Source: Halobacillus halophilus
Lineage (GTDB): Bacteria; Bacillota; Bacilli; Bacillales; Halobacillaceae
Direction of reading: 5' to 3'
Length of the DNA: 64,000 bases
NCBI RefSeq assembly: GCF_020171985.1
Contig: NZ_JAIVAL010000006.1
Coordinates: 1-64,000 of the forward strand
Numbering within the stretch: the stretch's first letter is position 1; every line of letters starts with the position of its first letter. The notes below the pieces were generated by a model. The model saw only the letters and a program-made list of their open reading frames with translations. It was not told the origin of the DNA and did not search any database. Of this stretch, positions 33,019-44,617 are shown in pieces. The translations under genes and the position numbers were made by a program.

Positions 33019-33951
33019 ATGAACGCAGGTATATTGGGTGTAGGTCACTACGCTCCAGAAAAAGTCCTTACCAACCAAGATTTAGAGAAAATGGTGGATA
33101 CAAGTGATGAGTGGATCCGGTCCCGTACTGGAATAGAAGAACGCCGTATCGCGGCAGATGGGGAAGATACTTCTCATATGGCAGTAAATGCCGCCAGAAG
33201 CGCCCTTGAAGATGCCAACATGGATGCTGAAGAATTAGACATGATTTTAGTGGCTACCGTTACTCCTGATCAGCCGTTTCCTTCGGTTGCAACGATGCTG
33301 CAAGAACAGCTTGGAGCTAGAAAAGTAGCGGCAATGGATTTAAGCGCAGCGTGCGCAGGCTTTATGTATGGTGTCATTACAGCTAAGCAATTCATTGAAA
33401 GTGGCGGTTATAAGAATGTCCTGGTAGTCGGTGTTGAGAAATTATCCAAAATTACGAACTGGGAAGATCGAAACACATGCGTACTATTTGGAGACGGGGC
33501 AGGCGCAGCAGTAATCGGTCCGGTCAGTGACGATAAAGGGATTATGTCCTTTGAACTTGGATCTGATGGAAGCGGTGGACCACACTTGTACCAGGATGAA
33601 ACCTTGTTCATGAATGGTAGAGAAGTGTTTAAATTCGCAGTAAGGCAAATGCCTGAGTCTTCTGTGAATGTGGTCAAGAAAATTGGTCTGAAAGAAGAAG
33701 ATGTAGATTATTTAATCCCGCATCAGGCTAACATAAGAATTATGGAAGCCGCACGCGAACGCCTGGGTATTTCAGAGGATAAGATGGCTACGTCTGTGAA
33801 ACGATACGGGAATACATCTTCCGCATCAATCCCGATGGCTTTGTCAGAAGAAGTAAAAGCAGGTAAAATAAAAGATAACGATTTAGTAGTACTTGTCGGA
33901 TTTGGTGGCGGACTCACCTGGGGCGCCGTAGCTCTCCGATGGGGTAAGTAA
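33019..33951 (+). CDS. fabH: 3-oxoacyl-ACP synthase III
   Basis: 310 residues. Catalytic triad Cys112 (LSAACAGF), His235 (PHQANIRI) and Asn265 (GNTSSAS). It condenses acyl-CoA primer with malonyl-ACP to start fatty acid synthesis; in bacilli it prefers branched primers. AAGGGGA precedes ATG. fabF follows 18 bp later, and a FapR box stands upstream. Confidence 0.96.
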   Translation: MNAGILGVGHYAPEKVLTNQDLEKMVDTSDEWIRSRTGIEERRIAADGEDTSHMAVNAARSALEDANMDAEELDMILVATVTPDQPFPSVATMLQEQLGARKVAAMDLSAACAGFMYGVITAKQFIESGGYKNVLVVGVEKLSKITNWEDRNTCVLFGDGAGAAVIGPVSDDKGIMSFELGSDGSGGPHLYQDETLFMNGREVFKFAVRQMPESSVNVVKKIGLKEEDVDYLIPHQANIRIMEAARERLGISEDKMATSVKRYGNTSSASIPMALSEEVKAGKIKDNDLVVLVGFGGGLTWGAVALRWGK

Positions 33952-33969
33952 CCGAGGAGGAATACAATT

Positions 33970-35211
33970 ATGGATAAACGACGTGTCGTCATTACCGGTA
34001 TGGGAGCAGTCACTCCTGTAGGTAATTCAGTAGAAGAAATGTGGAGCAGTATTAAAAGCGGCCGATCTGGTGTCGGCGAAATAACGAAAGTGAACAAAGA
34101 TGATTATCCGGTCAGCGTCGCTGCTGAATTAAAAGACTTTGATCCTTCCAGCTATATTGACCGTAAAGATGCTCGCCGTATGGATCCATTTGTTCAATAT
34201 GCCATGGTTGCTTCTCATATGGCCGTAGAGGATGCAGATTTGAAGATTACAGATGAAATTGCGAATCGTACCGGGGTATGGATTGGCTCAGGAATCGGGG
34301 GAATGGGAACGTACGAATCCCAATTTGAAACCTTCCAGAAAAAAGGCTACCGCCGCGTGAGTCCTTTCTTCATCCCCATGATGATTCCGGATATGGCAGC
34401 CGGACAGGTGTCCATTTCGCTTGGTGCCAAAGGGATTAATTCCTGTACTGTAACCGCCTGCTCTTCCGGAGCGAACTCTATTGGCGATGCTTTCAAAGTT
34501 ATTCAAAGAGGTGACGCCGACGTCATGATTGCAGGCGGAACCGAAGCGCCGATGAACAAAATGTCCTTTGCCGGCTTTGCGTCTGCACGGGCGCTTTCTC
34601 TTAACGAAGATCCGAATACAGCGAGCCGTCCATTTGATAAAGACCGTGATGGCTTTGTCATGGGCGAAGGTGCCGGTATTCTAATTCTTGAATCCCTTGA
34701 ATCGGCAAAACAGCGCGGAGCTAAAATTTACGGTGAACTAACAGGATATGGCTCAACAGGTGACGCCTATCATATTACATCACCAGCTCCAGAAGGGGAC
34801 GGAGCTTCCCGTGCGATGAAACAGGCTCTGCAGGATGCAGGGGTTGAGCCGGAAGCGATTGATTATTTGAATGCTCACGGTACTTCGACAGAATTGAATG
34901 ATAAATTTGAAACCTTCGCAGCCAAAACCGTGTTTAAGGATCATGCGAATAAGCTGGCAATCTCGTCTACGAAATCCATGACCGGACACTTGCTTGGTGC
35001 TGCAGGAGCTGTAGAATCGGTTATTTCATTAAAAGCGATTAATGAAGGGATTCTGCCTCCGACGATTAATTATGAAACTCCGGATCCGGAATGTGATCTG
35101 GATTATGTGCCGAATGAAGCGAGAAAACAGGAGATTAATGCTGTTATGAGTAACTCTCTAGGCTTCGGCGGTCACAATGCAACATTGATTTTCCAGAAAT
35201 ACAACGACTAA
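33970..35211 (+). CDS. fabF: 3-oxoacyl-ACP synthase II
   Basis: 413 residues. Thiolase-fold elongating synthase with Cys164 in [21 protein letters not shown] and [12 protein letters not shown] carrying the two active-site His. It extends acyl-ACP by two carbons. AGGAGGAA precedes ATG. Co-transcribed with fabH under FapR. Confidence 0.96.
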   Translation: MDKRRVVITGMGAVTPVGNSVEEMWSSIKSGRSGVGEITKVNKDDYPVSVAAELKDFDPSSYIDRKDARRMDPFVQYAMVASHMAVEDADLKITDEIANRTGVWIGSGIGGMGTYESQFETFQKKGYRRVSPFFIPMMIPDMAAGQVSISLGAKGINSCTVTACSSGANSIGDAFKVIQRGDADVMIAGGTEAPMNKMSFAGFASARALSLNEDPNTASRPFDKDRDGFVMGEGAGILILESLESAKQRGAKIYGELTGYGSTGDAYHITSPAPEGDGASRAMKQALQDAGVEPEAIDYLNAHGTSTELNDKFETFAAKTVFKDHANKLAISSTKSMTGHLLGAAGAVESVISLKAINEGILPPTINYETPDPECDLDYVPNEARKQEINAVMSNSLGFGGHNATLIFQKYND

Positions 35212-35220
35212 TATAAATAA

Positions 35221-35258
35221 GATCCCCGATGCTACAAATGGCATCGGGGATTTTTTTG
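35221..35258 (+). terminator. Terminator of fabH-fabF
   Basis: Stem atccccgatgc pairs with gcatcggggat, then T7. Confidence 0.92.
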
Positions 35259-35261
35259 TAG

Positions 35262-36266
35262 CTATTCTTCCTGGTCATATAAGAACTTCTTTAAGTCCTC
35301 GCGAGTTTTATTCTCTTCGTGATTTAGAACAAGACCGATTGGATATGGTTTCCGCTCATTCCATACATTATCCTTGGTTGGAATGCGGATCGTTTCCAGC
35401 TTCTCGGGAGGATGAAGGAAGTAATCCTTAGCTGCTTCCATATACATACCGCTTCCTGCATCTGTATCCACGTAGGGTTGGATAGAGCCAAGCAGTCGGG
35501 GGACTTTCCAAAGACTTTCAATGGAAAGAAGCTGTTCTTTCAATAAGGTTAGAACTTCCTGCTGACGTTCTACACGCCCGAAATCACCCTCGCTGTCACT
35601 TCTAAAACGTGTATAAGCTAGCAGTTCCTCCCCATCCAGCCGCTGAATTCCTTTATTAAGGTCAATGACGGTGTCGCCGCCTTCTGATTGATAATTCAAA
35701 TCATTCTCTATCGTAACCTCGAGTCCATCGGGGGCAATCGTATCAGCGATATGACTGAATCCGTTGAAATCCACCGTCGCATAATGCTCCAATGGAATAT
35801 CGAAATTTTGAGCTATCGTTTTTCTAAGAAGTTCCGGTCCTCCCAGGGCATATGCCGCATTAATCTTATTGGAACCGTGCCCGGGAATCTTTACATAAGT
35901 ATCCCGCATGATAGAAGCAAGCTTCAAACTCTGCTTTTCCGGGTGATAGCGAAGAATCATTATGGTATCCGTTCGCGCAGTCTCTGTAGATCTCTGGTCT
36001 GTCCCTAAAAGGAGAAGCGATAGGGCACCACTGGGGTCCGGCTCTCCATGAAAAGGATAAGCGGCCTCTTTGTCATCATCTTCCAGGTTTATATCAGGTT
36101 TGATGGGGGCATGGTTTTGCTGGCTTAACGCCTGCTGCTTTCCTGCTAAATATTCGTAACAGGTAAAGCCGGCAGTAAAAAGAAAACAAAGTGATAAAAT
36201 AGCCAGCACCGCCTTTAATCTTCGTCTTTTTTTATCAATAGAATCGTTAGAACGATTGGTACTCAA
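35262..36266 (-). CDS. LCP (LytR-CpsA-Psr) family cell-wall ligase
   Basis: 334 residues: short basic cytosolic N-terminus, one membrane helix (about 18-38), then an extracellular LCP domain. Conserved parts are LLLLGTDQRSTETARTDTIMI, IMRDTYV, KINAAYALGG and YTRFRSDSEGDFGRVERQQ with the phosphate-binding Arg residues. LCP proteins transfer teichoic acid or polysaccharide from the lipid carrier to peptidoglycan. Single gene. Confidence 0.92.
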   Translation of the reverse strand: MSTNRSNDSIDKKRRRLKAVLAILSLCFLFTAGFTCYEYLAGKQQALSQQNHAPIKPDINLEDDDKEAAYPFHGEPDPSGALSLLLLGTDQRSTETARTDTIMILRYHPEKQSLKLASIMRDTYVKIPGHGSNKINAAYALGGPELLRKTIAQNFDIPLEHYATVDFNGFSHIADTIAPDGLEVTIENDLNYQSEGGDTVIDLNKGIQRLDGEELLAYTRFRSDSEGDFGRVERQQEVLTLLKEQLLSIESLWKVPRLLGSIQPYVDTDAGSGMYMEAAKDYFLHPPEKLETIRIPTKDNVWNERKPYPIGLVLNHEENKTREDLKKFLYDQEE

Positions 36267-36423
36267 GAGATCATCAACCTTTCCTGCTTACGGTTCCAAT
36301 CTTCCCTTAATTTACCTTTAATTGGCAAAGAAGTAAAGAGGAAGAAGGAAGTACGAAACAAGGGCATGTCGGCGGGACAACCTTCATATTATAGAACAGG
36401 AGGACAGGCCGGGAGGTTGTCAC

Positions 36424-36624
36424 ATGTGGTGGTGGATCGTATTTTTGACGGGGTTCGGTTTTGCTGTAGCTGGAGGAACCGTGACGATTACGTATTTGAA
36501 CCTTATTCCAGCAGGTCTTAGCTGGTGGGAATTTCTTATTTTGATTCAGACCAGGTATGAGTGTTACTTGTTTCCCTTAGGGATTTTGTTCATTACGACA
36601 GCCATTATATTTATGAGAGATTAG
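36424..36624 (+). CDS. Small two-helix membrane protein
   Basis: 66 residues, with two hydrophobic helices (about 3-30 and 46-64) separated by SWWEFLILIQTRYEC. The ribosome binding site is GGGAGG eight bases before ATG. Family not recognised. It lies 90 bp before yjbA. Confidence 0.7.
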   Translation: MWWWIVFLTGFGFAVAGGTVTITYLNLIPAGLSWWEFLILIQTRYECYLFPLGILFITTAIIFMRD

Positions 36625-36714
36625 TTTAGTAAATAATGGATCTAAAGAATAAAATAGCCATTATTGGTCATAATGTAACCTAAAGAGATCACTGAATGAA
36701 AGTGAGGGGCCGAT

Positions 36715-37476
36715 ATGCTATACATGCACGACTTATGGGTAAATTGGTTTGAAGGTGAAGAGAATGGATATAATGTCTGTCGATTCCATGAGTGGAGGAA
36801 GGAAGACGGAATTGAACTAGTAGATCAAATTCCACTCCTGCTTGTTACAAATGAACTTTTTAACTTTATTGAAAATGATTTGCAGGATCTGCCGCTGCCC
36901 TTGCTGCAGGAGATCCATAGAAAGACGTACATGAAAAAGAATCAAGAAAGACAAACCGTAGAATATGCTGCTGTCGTAACAAACGGAGAAGATGTCATTG
37001 TATTTGATACCCTTGGGTACACCCTGCCTGTTAAAAAAAGCCGACTCATTCCAAGACAGGAGCGTCTGGTATTTGAGATGGTTCAAGGTAAGAAGCCTGT
37101 TTCCTATTCAATAGAAGAAAGTGTATTAAAAGAACACCATATTCTCTCTCTGGAACCTGCAAAAATGGCAGGCCTGACCCGTAGAGAAAGGCAGTTAAAA
37201 CAACTACTTATGATGGCCCTGGACCAATTAAAAAACTCCGATCATCCGGAAGAAATCAGATATTGGCTTACGGAATGGGACCCTGACCAATATCCATACT
37301 TGAAGCAACTGACGAATGAGGAGGCATGGGACCTCTTATATGAGGGAACCTGTAAGGGATGGACTTCTTTACATGAAGAGCTGTGTGAGAAACTGGTTAA
37401 AGGGCAGCCCTTCTTTGAAACGATTTGGCAAGGAGAAAACCAGCACGTCTCCCACAAAATAAACAGCCAGAATTGA
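36715..37476 (+). CDS. yjbA: YjbA family protein (UPF0736, DUF3603)
   Basis: 253 residues, soluble. MLYMHDLWVNWFEGEENGYNVCRFHEWRK and the ERLVFEMV core match YjbA. It lies convergent to trpS as in B. subtilis. Function unknown. GAGGGG precedes ATG. Confidence 0.88.
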   Translation: MLYMHDLWVNWFEGEENGYNVCRFHEWRKEDGIELVDQIPLLLVTNELFNFIENDLQDLPLPLLQEIHRKTYMKKNQERQTVEYAAVVTNGEDVIVFDTLGYTLPVKKSRLIPRQERLVFEMVQGKKPVSYSIEESVLKEHHILSLEPAKMAGLTRRERQLKQLLMMALDQLKNSDHPEEIRYWLTEWDPDQYPYLKQLTNEEAWDLLYEGTCKGWTSLHEELCEKLVKGQPFFETIWQGENQHVSHKINSQN

Positions 37477-37504
37477 GTGGTACCACTCAATTCTGGCTTT
37501 TCTT
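37465..37504. terminator. Bidirectional terminator between yjbA and trpS
   Basis: Long perfect stem agccagaattgagtgg with its complement; the 5' arm overlaps the yjbA stop. Confidence 0.88.
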
Positions 37505-37516
37505 CTGGATTTTCCG

Positions 37517-38545
<1,029 letters not shown>

Positions 38546-38550
38546 CTATA

Positions 38551-38790
38551 AAAAAGGATCATTCATCTCTTCCATATGGAAGGGACGAATGATCCGCGGT
38601 GCCACCCTGATTACTTTTAAACGTAAAAGTCAACTTTATGATCGTTAACGCTGATCGTACGTCAATAGAAGCTCCTAAGGCCCAATTCCTCCCACTGATC
38701 CTGACTGTTCGCAGCATCCACAGTCTCTCTGAAAAGATTACAGCAGCGAGTACTATTCCTTATTCATAGCCTTTAATTTTATATTGTAAG
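38551..38790 (-). promoter_or_regulatory. T-box riboswitch, tryptophan
   Basis: The minus-strand leader of trpS contains the T-box core AGGGTGGCACCGCGG (around 38594-38608), followed by a terminator stem ggatcattcgtc/gatgaatgatcc with T6 (38551-38595). Upstream stem I includes AGAGAG. The specifier loop gaatTGGgcc holds codon UGG at 38684-38682, matching tryptophan. Confidence 0.93.
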
Positions 38791-38796
38791 ATTTAT

Positions 38797-38825
38797 ATTA
38801 TAGCCGATAAATGCTTCACGCGCAA
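38797..38825 (-). promoter_or_regulatory. trpS promoter
   Basis: On the minus strand TTGCGC (38825-38820), a 17-base spacer and a perfect TATAAT (38802-38797), placing the start near the beginning of the T-box leader. Confidence 0.6.
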
Positions 38826-38829
38826 ATCC

Positions 38830-39201
38830 CTAAAGATTATAGTAAAGAGCCAGTAAAGCCAGTAAACCTGCTGTTAACATGCCGCCATGAAAAAGAAAGA
38901 ATTTGAGCCACGTACTTTCAATAGTCTGGGAAGGCAGAGGTTTCTGCTTCCAATCGTCAAGATAATCCTGCTGTTTCGAAACGCGGTTATAAAATCTTCT
39001 CATACTATACGTAATGGCATCGAAGAATCCTCCGCGGATCACCCACAGAAGTATTCCGACAAATAAATAAAAATAGGCAATATAGAAAAGCTGATTAATA
39101 AAATGGAATAAATCATAGACAGGTGCCAAAATAGCGAAAAGCAGGCTGACAAGCAGGAGATTTCCTGCAACACCCATCCATTTATTTCTTAGCACATTCA
39201 C
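38830..39201 (-). CDS. DUF3899 membrane protein
   Basis: 123 residues: two N-terminal helices, a cytosolic loop with GGFFDAITYSMRRFYNRVSKQQDYLDDWK (DUF3899 core), and a C-terminal helix. It lies just upstream of the trpS promoter on the same strand and may be expressed separately. Function unknown. Confidence 0.8.
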   Translation of the reverse strand: MNVLRNKWMGVAGNLLLVSLLFAILAPVYDLFHFINQLFYIAYFYLFVGILLWVIRGGFFDAITYSMRRFYNRVSKQQDYLDDWKQKPLPSQTIESTWLKFFLFHGGMLTAGLLALLALYYNL

Positions 39202-39202
39202 C

Positions 39203-39602
39203 GAATGTCACACCTTTCCTTAAAACTCGTACATATTATATCACGTCTTCCTCTATGAAGGAATTGTAAATGGGATTAATAAACAGAAAATTCACGGTTG
39301 AAGGAATATTGAATGGTATATTCACTTACTTTAACGTATAACCGCATTAAATGCGGGTTCATCTCTTAAAGCCTCCCTTCTTTATACAAATTAGCTTATA
39401 ATTAATGCAATTCGACACGTAAATGTTGTAAAATAAACTAGGTAATAAGTCACATTTTATGTTACAGAAAAGTAATAATGATGGGCTTCATACTATTTTT
39501 CGGAAAAAAAGGTAATGCAAAATAGTTAGAAAACTTGTATAATTCGTATTGTGGACAAAGCGCCACGATACTTTTAGAAAAATTAGGGGAGGTCTTTTCT
39601 AC
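39203..39602 (+). promoter_or_regulatory. opp upstream region
   Basis: A 400-bp gap. It holds a small hairpin aaccgcat/atgcgggtt (about 39341-39361), a TATAAT at 39537-39542 with only a poor -35, and ATTTTTCGGAAAAAA at 39495-39509, which fits the CodY box AATTTTCWGAAAATT at 11 of 15 positions. CodY control of peptide uptake is known in bacilli, but the match here is weak. Confidence 0.4.
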
Positions 39603-41297
39603 ATGAAAAAGACAAATTGGTTATTGCTAGTACTAGCATTAGTACTAAGCATGTTCCTGGCTGCATGTTCAGGAGGAGGAAATGAATCCGAAGGAGATTC
39701 AGGTTCTTCTGACAACGGCGGGGACTCAGAGAATACTGAAGAACAATCTTCAGGAGATAGCGAACAAGTACTTAACATTACGGATAGTGCAGAGATCCCA
39801 ACGATGGATCCAGCACTTGCTACAGACGCAGTAGCTTTCCAATTCCTTGGTTCCACAATGGACGGGCTTTATCGTCTGGGTGAAGGTGGAAAACCAGAAC
39901 CAGCAATTGCGAAAGACCACGAAGTAAGTGAAGATGCCCTTACTTGGACATTTAACCTGCGTGAAGATGCAACATGGTCAAACGGTGAGTCTGTTACAGC
40001 GAACGACTTCGTTTACGCTTGGCAGCGCGCTGTAAACCCTGATACAGGATCTGAATACGGTCCTTACATGATGGGCGGAGTTATTAAAAATGCAACTGCT
40101 ATCGCTGATGGCGAAACACCTCCAGAAGAACTGGGTGTTAAAGCAGTAGATGACTATACGCTTGAAATCACTCTTGAAAAACCGATTCCTTATTTCGAAT
40201 CATTAACTACTTTTGGTACATTCCTTCCATTGAACCAGAAATTCGTTGAAGAACAAGGCGAAGATTTCGCTCTTGAAGCTGATACTCTAGTATCCAACGG
40301 TCCTTTCACAATGACTGAATGGAACCACGGCGAAGGCTGGACTCTTGAAAAGAATGAAGATTACTGGGATGCTGAAGCAGTTAAACTTGATAAAATTAAT
40401 GTAAGTGTTGTTAAAGAAACTTCTACTGGTGTAAACCTTTACCAGAGCGGCGACATCGATCGTACAGCTCTATCAGCTGAATTCGTTGACCAGTACCGTT
40501 CTAATGAAGACTTCCAAGTTGAGAAAGAACCTACTTTGTTCTACTTGAAGTTTAACCAGGAGAACGAAATCCTTGGAAACGTGAAAGCTCGTAAAGCTAT
40601 GCAAATGATCATTAACCGTGAAGACATGGTTAACGTTATCCTGAACAACGGATCTATCCCTGCTGTAGGTGATATTCCTGAAGATTTCGTTAAGCACCCT
40701 GAAAGCGGAGAAGACTTCCGTGAAATCAACGGAGATCTTGTAGAAACTAACAAAGAAGAAGCTCAAAAACTTTGGTCTGAAGCTAAGCAGGAACTAGGTA
40801 TCGAGAATGCTGAAATCGGCTACCTTGGCGGCGACAGTGATGTTGCTAAGAACCTTGATGCTTACCTTAAAGATCAGCTTGAAGAACTTGAAGGATTGAC
40901 TGTCAACGTTCAAGCCGTTCCATTTAAAGAGCGTATTGACCGCGACAAGAATATGGAGTATGACATCCAGAATGCTGGATGGGGACCTGACTATATTGAC
41001 CCGAATACTTTCTTAAACATGTGGGTAACTGATGGTGGAAACAACCACACTGGTTATGCTAGTGACGAGTATGATGGAATGATCGAGAAAGCGAACAACG
41101 AGCTTGCTCAAGAGCCAGTTAAACGTTTTGAAACATTCCTTGAAGCAGAGAAGAAACTAATTCAAGAAGACGCTGTACTTGCTCCACTTTACCAGCGTGC
41201 ATCTGCTAAACTAGTTAAGCCATATGTTAAAGGTGTCATTACTAACCCTATGGGACCTGACTACATCTACAAGTACGCTTATATTGAAGGTAAATAA
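39603..41297 (+). CDS. oppA: Oligopeptide-binding lipoprotein OppA
   Basis: 564 residues from ATG 39603 behind GGGGAGG (18 residues shorter than the longest frame). Lipobox LAAC with a Gly/Ser/Glu-rich tether, then an SBP_bac_5 domain: EIPTMDPALATDAVAFQFLG, LTWTFNLREDATWSNGESVTANDFVYAWQR. It captures peptides outside the membrane for OppBCDF. Very acidic, consistent with a saline habitat. First gene of the operon, followed by a hairpin before oppB. Confidence 0.95.
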   Translation: MKKTNWLLLVLALVLSMFLAACSGGGNESEGDSGSSDNGGDSENTEEQSSGDSEQVLNITDSAEIPTMDPALATDAVAFQFLGSTMDGLYRLGEGGKPEPAIAKDHEVSEDALTWTFNLREDATWSNGESVTANDFVYAWQRAVNPDTGSEYGPYMMGGVIKNATAIADGETPPEELGVKAVDDYTLEITLEKPIPYFESLTTFGTFLPLNQKFVEEQGEDFALEADTLVSNGPFTMTEWNHGEGWTLEKNEDYWDAEAVKLDKINVSVVKETSTGVNLYQSGDIDRTALSAEFVDQYRSNEDFQVEKEPTLFYLKFNQENEILGNVKARKAMQMIINREDMVNVILNNGSIPAVGDIPEDFVKHPESGEDFREINGDLVETNKEEAQKLWSEAKQELGIENAEIGYLGGDSDVAKNLDAYLKDQLEELEGLTVNVQAVPFKERIDRDKNMEYDIQNAGWGPDYIDPNTFLNMWVTDGGNNHTGYASDEYDGMIEKANNELAQEPVKRFETFLEAEKKLIQEDAVLAPLYQRASAKLVKPYVKGVITNPMGPDYIYKYAYIEGK

Positions 41298-41338
41298 TAG
41301 ACAAAACTATTCTAAACCATATATAGGCTAGCTAATAA

Positions 41339-41387
41339 GGGAGAGAGTATATGTCCAAACAGTTGGCGTATGCTCTCTTTTTCCCTG
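41339..41387 (+). terminator. Attenuator-like hairpin between oppA and oppB
   Basis: Stem gagagagtatatgtccaa pairs with ttggcgtatgctctc, followed by TTTTT. It would let more oppA message accumulate than oppBCDF, a usual arrangement for binding proteins. Confidence 0.7.
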
Positions 41388-41473
41388 TAAAGAAAGTATT
41401 CTAATTATAGACAACTTTCTGTCTATTCAATAAAATTAAGATAGTAGGTTTTAAATTCACAGGAGGTGTTCAT

Positions 41474-42400
41474 ATGACACGTTATATACTTCAACGACTT
41501 GGATACATGATTATAACGATGTTCTTGATCGCTACCTTTACGTTCTTCCTGATGAAATTTTTACCAGGTACTCCCCTAAGTGCTGCAGATAAATTATCAG
41601 AAGAGCAACAAGCGGTAGTGTTAGAAAAGTACGGATTGGATGATCCAGTACCCGTACAGTACTTCAATTATATAGTTAACCTTACACAGGGTGACTTAGG
41701 TATATCTTTCCAGTTTGACAACAGGGAAGTGACCACCATTATTTTGGAGCGTATCGGACCTTCGATGACCATAGGAGTTCAAGCTATGATCGTAGGTACT
41801 ATTTTAGGGATGCTCCTCGGATTAGTGTCAGCGATTTATCATAATGGATTTTTGGATTATGGTTCGACATTCATAGCCGTACTCGGAAAATCCATACCAT
41901 CATTCGTATTTGCAGGGATTCTGCAATACTACGTTGGCGTTAAATTAGGCTGGTTCCCGGTTGCCTTGTGGGGAACGTGGCAGCACACAATCATGCCAAC
42001 AATCGCCCTTGCGATATTCCCGCTCGCCATTGCCGCCCGTTTTATGAGAACCGAGATGCTTGAGGTATTAGGATCTGATTATATTACAACGGCTCGTGCA
42101 AAAGGGGTTAACAAATTCGGCGTTGTTTTCAAACATGGTCTGCGAAATGCTTTAATTCCATTGGTTACGGTACTGGGACCGCTAGCAATCGGTTTAGTGA
42201 CGGGAACACTTGTAATTGAAAACATTTTTGCCGTACCTGGGATTGGTGAACAGTTCGTTAAAGCGATTAACACAAATGACTTTCCGATTATTATGGGTAC
42301 CACGTTACTAATCGCGTTCCTTTTCATTTTCATCATCCTTGTCATTGATCTCCTTTATGGAGTTATTGATCCTAGAATCCGACTGGCTGAAGGAGAGTAG
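41474..42400 (+). CDS. oppB: Oligopeptide ABC transporter permease OppB
   Basis: 308 residues, six membrane helices. N-terminal MTRYILQRLGYMIITMFLIAT and the EAA-type loop (YITTARAKGVNKFGVVFKHG) are typical. With OppC it forms the channel. AGGAGGTG precedes ATG; oppC starts six bases after the stop. Confidence 0.95.
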   Translation: MTRYILQRLGYMIITMFLIATFTFFLMKFLPGTPLSAADKLSEEQQAVVLEKYGLDDPVPVQYFNYIVNLTQGDLGISFQFDNREVTTIILERIGPSMTIGVQAMIVGTILGMLLGLVSAIYHNGFLDYGSTFIAVLGKSIPSFVFAGILQYYVGVKLGWFPVALWGTWQHTIMPTIALAIFPLAIAARFMRTEMLEVLGSDYITTARAKGVNKFGVVFKHGLRNALIPLVTVLGPLAIGLVTGTLVIENIFAVPGIGEQFVKAINTNDFPIIMGTTLLIAFLFIFIILVIDLLYGVIDPRIRLAEGE

Positions 42401-42406
42401 TAACTT

Positions 42407-43540
42407 ATGGATAACCACAAACCATCGAAAGAATTATTTGTACCCGTAGAACGACAGGAAAATGAAGGTGAAAAAATAGCCAGACCGAGTCTTTCTTTCT
42501 GGCAGGACTCATTCATGAGACTGCGGAAAAACGTAGGCGCTATGATTGGTCTTGCGACATTGATTATCTTAATTCTTATGGCTATTTTTGGTCCTTATAT
42601 GAACCAATACGGAGAATTCGAGCAGGACCTTGGCCGGGCTAAAATGCCTCCAAAAGTTGAAGGTCTTGGCTGGCTCGGGATGGATGGGACCCTATCCGCA
42701 ACGATGTCAGGTGCAACAGTAGAGCAGGCAACGACTAATGCGAATATGCGATTTAATAATGATGAAGAATTTATTAAAACATCCGTTGTGAGTGACGGTT
42801 CAAATGGAGAACCTGCTCAGGTTAAAGCGGTATATGATGTGTATGCAGCAAAAGATATGAATGATCAGTCATTCTGGTTCGGTACAGATGGACTTGGACG
42901 TGACTTATGGACACGTACCTGGAAAGGTACTCGTATTTCCTTGTACATTGCGTTATTAGCTGCAGCTATTGATATGGTCATTGGTGTAGCTTATGGAGGA
43001 ATTTCTGCTTATTACGGAGGCCGTGTCGATAACTACATGCAGCGTATTATCGAAATTCTTATGGGTATTCCGAACCTGGTCGTGGTCATTCTCATGATCC
43101 TGATTCTCGAACCCGGAATAATATCGATCACCATTGCCTTGACGATAACCGGCTGGATATCGATGGCCCGGATTGTCCGAGGACAAATTCTGAAGCTGAA
43201 AAACCAGGAATTCGTATTGGCATCAAGAACCCTTGGTGCACCGGACAACCGTATATTGAGAAAGCATTTAGTGCCTAACGTAACAGGCTTAATTGTTATT
43301 AATACCATGTTTACGATTCCAAGTGCCATATTCTTCGAGGCTTTCTTGAGCTTTATCGGACTAGGACTGCCTACTCCAATTGCCTCATTAGGTACATTAA
43401 TCGATGATGGATTTAAGTCTCTGCAAATTTATCCGCATATTTTATTGTTCCCGGCAATTGTAATCTCTCTAATCATGATTGCCTTTAATGTCTTAGCAGA
43501 CGGTCTTCGTGATGCATTTGATCCGAAGATGCGTGAATAG
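42407..43540 (+). CDS. oppC: Oligopeptide ABC transporter permease OppC with enlarged loop
   Basis: 377 residues, about 70 more than B. subtilis OppC (305). After the first membrane helix (about 40-65) lies a long external segment to about residue 165, including LGMDGTLSATMSGATVEQAT and an acidic stretch, before the normal FGTDGLGRDLWTRTWKGTRISL block. The remaining five helices and the EAA loop (FVLASRTLGAPDNRILRKHL) are normal. The extra loop may contact OppA. Confidence 0.93.
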   Translation: MDNHKPSKELFVPVERQENEGEKIARPSLSFWQDSFMRLRKNVGAMIGLATLIILILMAIFGPYMNQYGEFEQDLGRAKMPPKVEGLGWLGMDGTLSATMSGATVEQATTNANMRFNNDEEFIKTSVVSDGSNGEPAQVKAVYDVYAAKDMNDQSFWFGTDGLGRDLWTRTWKGTRISLYIALLAAAIDMVIGVAYGGISAYYGGRVDNYMQRIIEILMGIPNLVVVILMILILEPGIISITIALTITGWISMARIVRGQILKLKNQEFVLASRTLGAPDNRILRKHLVPNVTGLIVINTMFTIPSAIFFEAFLSFIGLGLPTPIASLGTLIDDGFKSLQIYPHILLFPAIVISLIMIAFNVLADGLRDAFDPKMRE

Positions 43541-43555
43541 GAGGTAGGTGTAACA

Positions 43556-44617
43556 ATGGAAAAACTACTAGAAGTAAATAACATGCATGTATCCTTTGAC
43601 ACCTACGGCGGTGAAGTCAAAGCTGTACGTGGGGTTAGTTTCGATCTTAATAAAGGAGAAACTCTGGCTATCGTAGGTGAGTCAGGTTCTGGTAAATCAG
43701 TCACAACGAAAGCTCTGATGCAGCTGATCCCTAAACCGCCTGGCCGAATTAAAGAAGGCGAGATCCTTTTTGAAGGCAGAGATTTAACAAAGATGAGTGA
43801 AAAGCAGATGCAGAAGATCCGTGGTAAGGAAATGGCTATGATTTTCCAGGATCCGATGACTTCCTTGAATCCTACGATGAAAGTAGGAAACCAGATCATG
43901 GAAGGGTTGATCAAGCACCAGAAAATGGACCGCGCACAGGCACGCAAGCGCGTCGTTGAACTATTGGACCTTGTAGGGATTCCTGATCCTGAAAGCCGAT
44001 TAAAGCAATACCCTCACCAGTTTTCTGGTGGAATGAGGCAGCGTGTCGTTGTCGCTATAGCACTTGCTTGTAATCCTAAATTGTTGATCGCCGATGAGCC
44101 AACCACGGCCCTGGACGTAACCATTCAGGCTCAAATCCTTGAGCTCATGAAGGATATTCAAAAGAAAACGGATTCAGCTACGATCTTTATTACGCATGAC
44201 CTCGGAGTAGTAGCCAATGTGGCGGATCGTGTAGCAGTTATGTATGCAGGGAAGATTGTTGAAATTGGAACTGTAGATGATATATTCTACAATCCAAAAC
44301 ATCCTTATACGTGGGGATTACTCGGCTCTATGCCGTCTCTGGACAGTGCCGACGAAGAATTATATGCCATTCCTGGTTCTCCTCCTGATCTATTGGATCC
44401 TCCAAAAGGAGATGCGTTTGCCCCTCGTAATGAGTACGCGATGCAGATTGATCTGGAGCAAGAGCCTCCGATGTTTAAAGTTTCTGAGACTCATTATGCA
44501 GCTACATGGTTGTTGCATGAGAATGCGCCTAACATGGAGCCGCCTGCATCGATTAAGAAACGTATGGAGGGGATGGCTAAATCATCCTCAAGCAATGAGA
44601 AAGGTGATCGCATATGA
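43556..44617 (+). CDS. oppD: Oligopeptide ABC transporter ATPase OppD
   Basis: 353 residues. Walker [10 protein letters not shown]-loop [10 protein letters not shown], signature FSGGMRQR, Walker [13 protein letters not shown] and H-loop ITHDLG are intact. The C-terminal oligopeptide-transport extension ([11 protein letters not shown]) is present. It powers OppBC with OppF; AGGAGGT is upstream; the stop overlaps oppF by four bases. Confidence 0.95.
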   Translation: MEKLLEVNNMHVSFDTYGGEVKAVRGVSFDLNKGETLAIVGESGSGKSVTTKALMQLIPKPPGRIKEGEILFEGRDLTKMSEKQMQKIRGKEMAMIFQDPMTSLNPTMKVGNQIMEGLIKHQKMDRAQARKRVVELLDLVGIPDPESRLKQYPHQFSGGMRQRVVVAIALACNPKLLIADEPTTALDVTIQAQILELMKDIQKKTDSATIFITHDLGVVANVADRVAVMYAGKIVEIGTVDDIFYNPKHPYTWGLLGSMPSLDSADEELYAIPGSPPDLLDPPKGDAFAPRNEYAMQIDLEQEPPMFKVSETHYAATWLLHENAPNMEPPASIKKRMEGMAKSSSSNEKGDRI

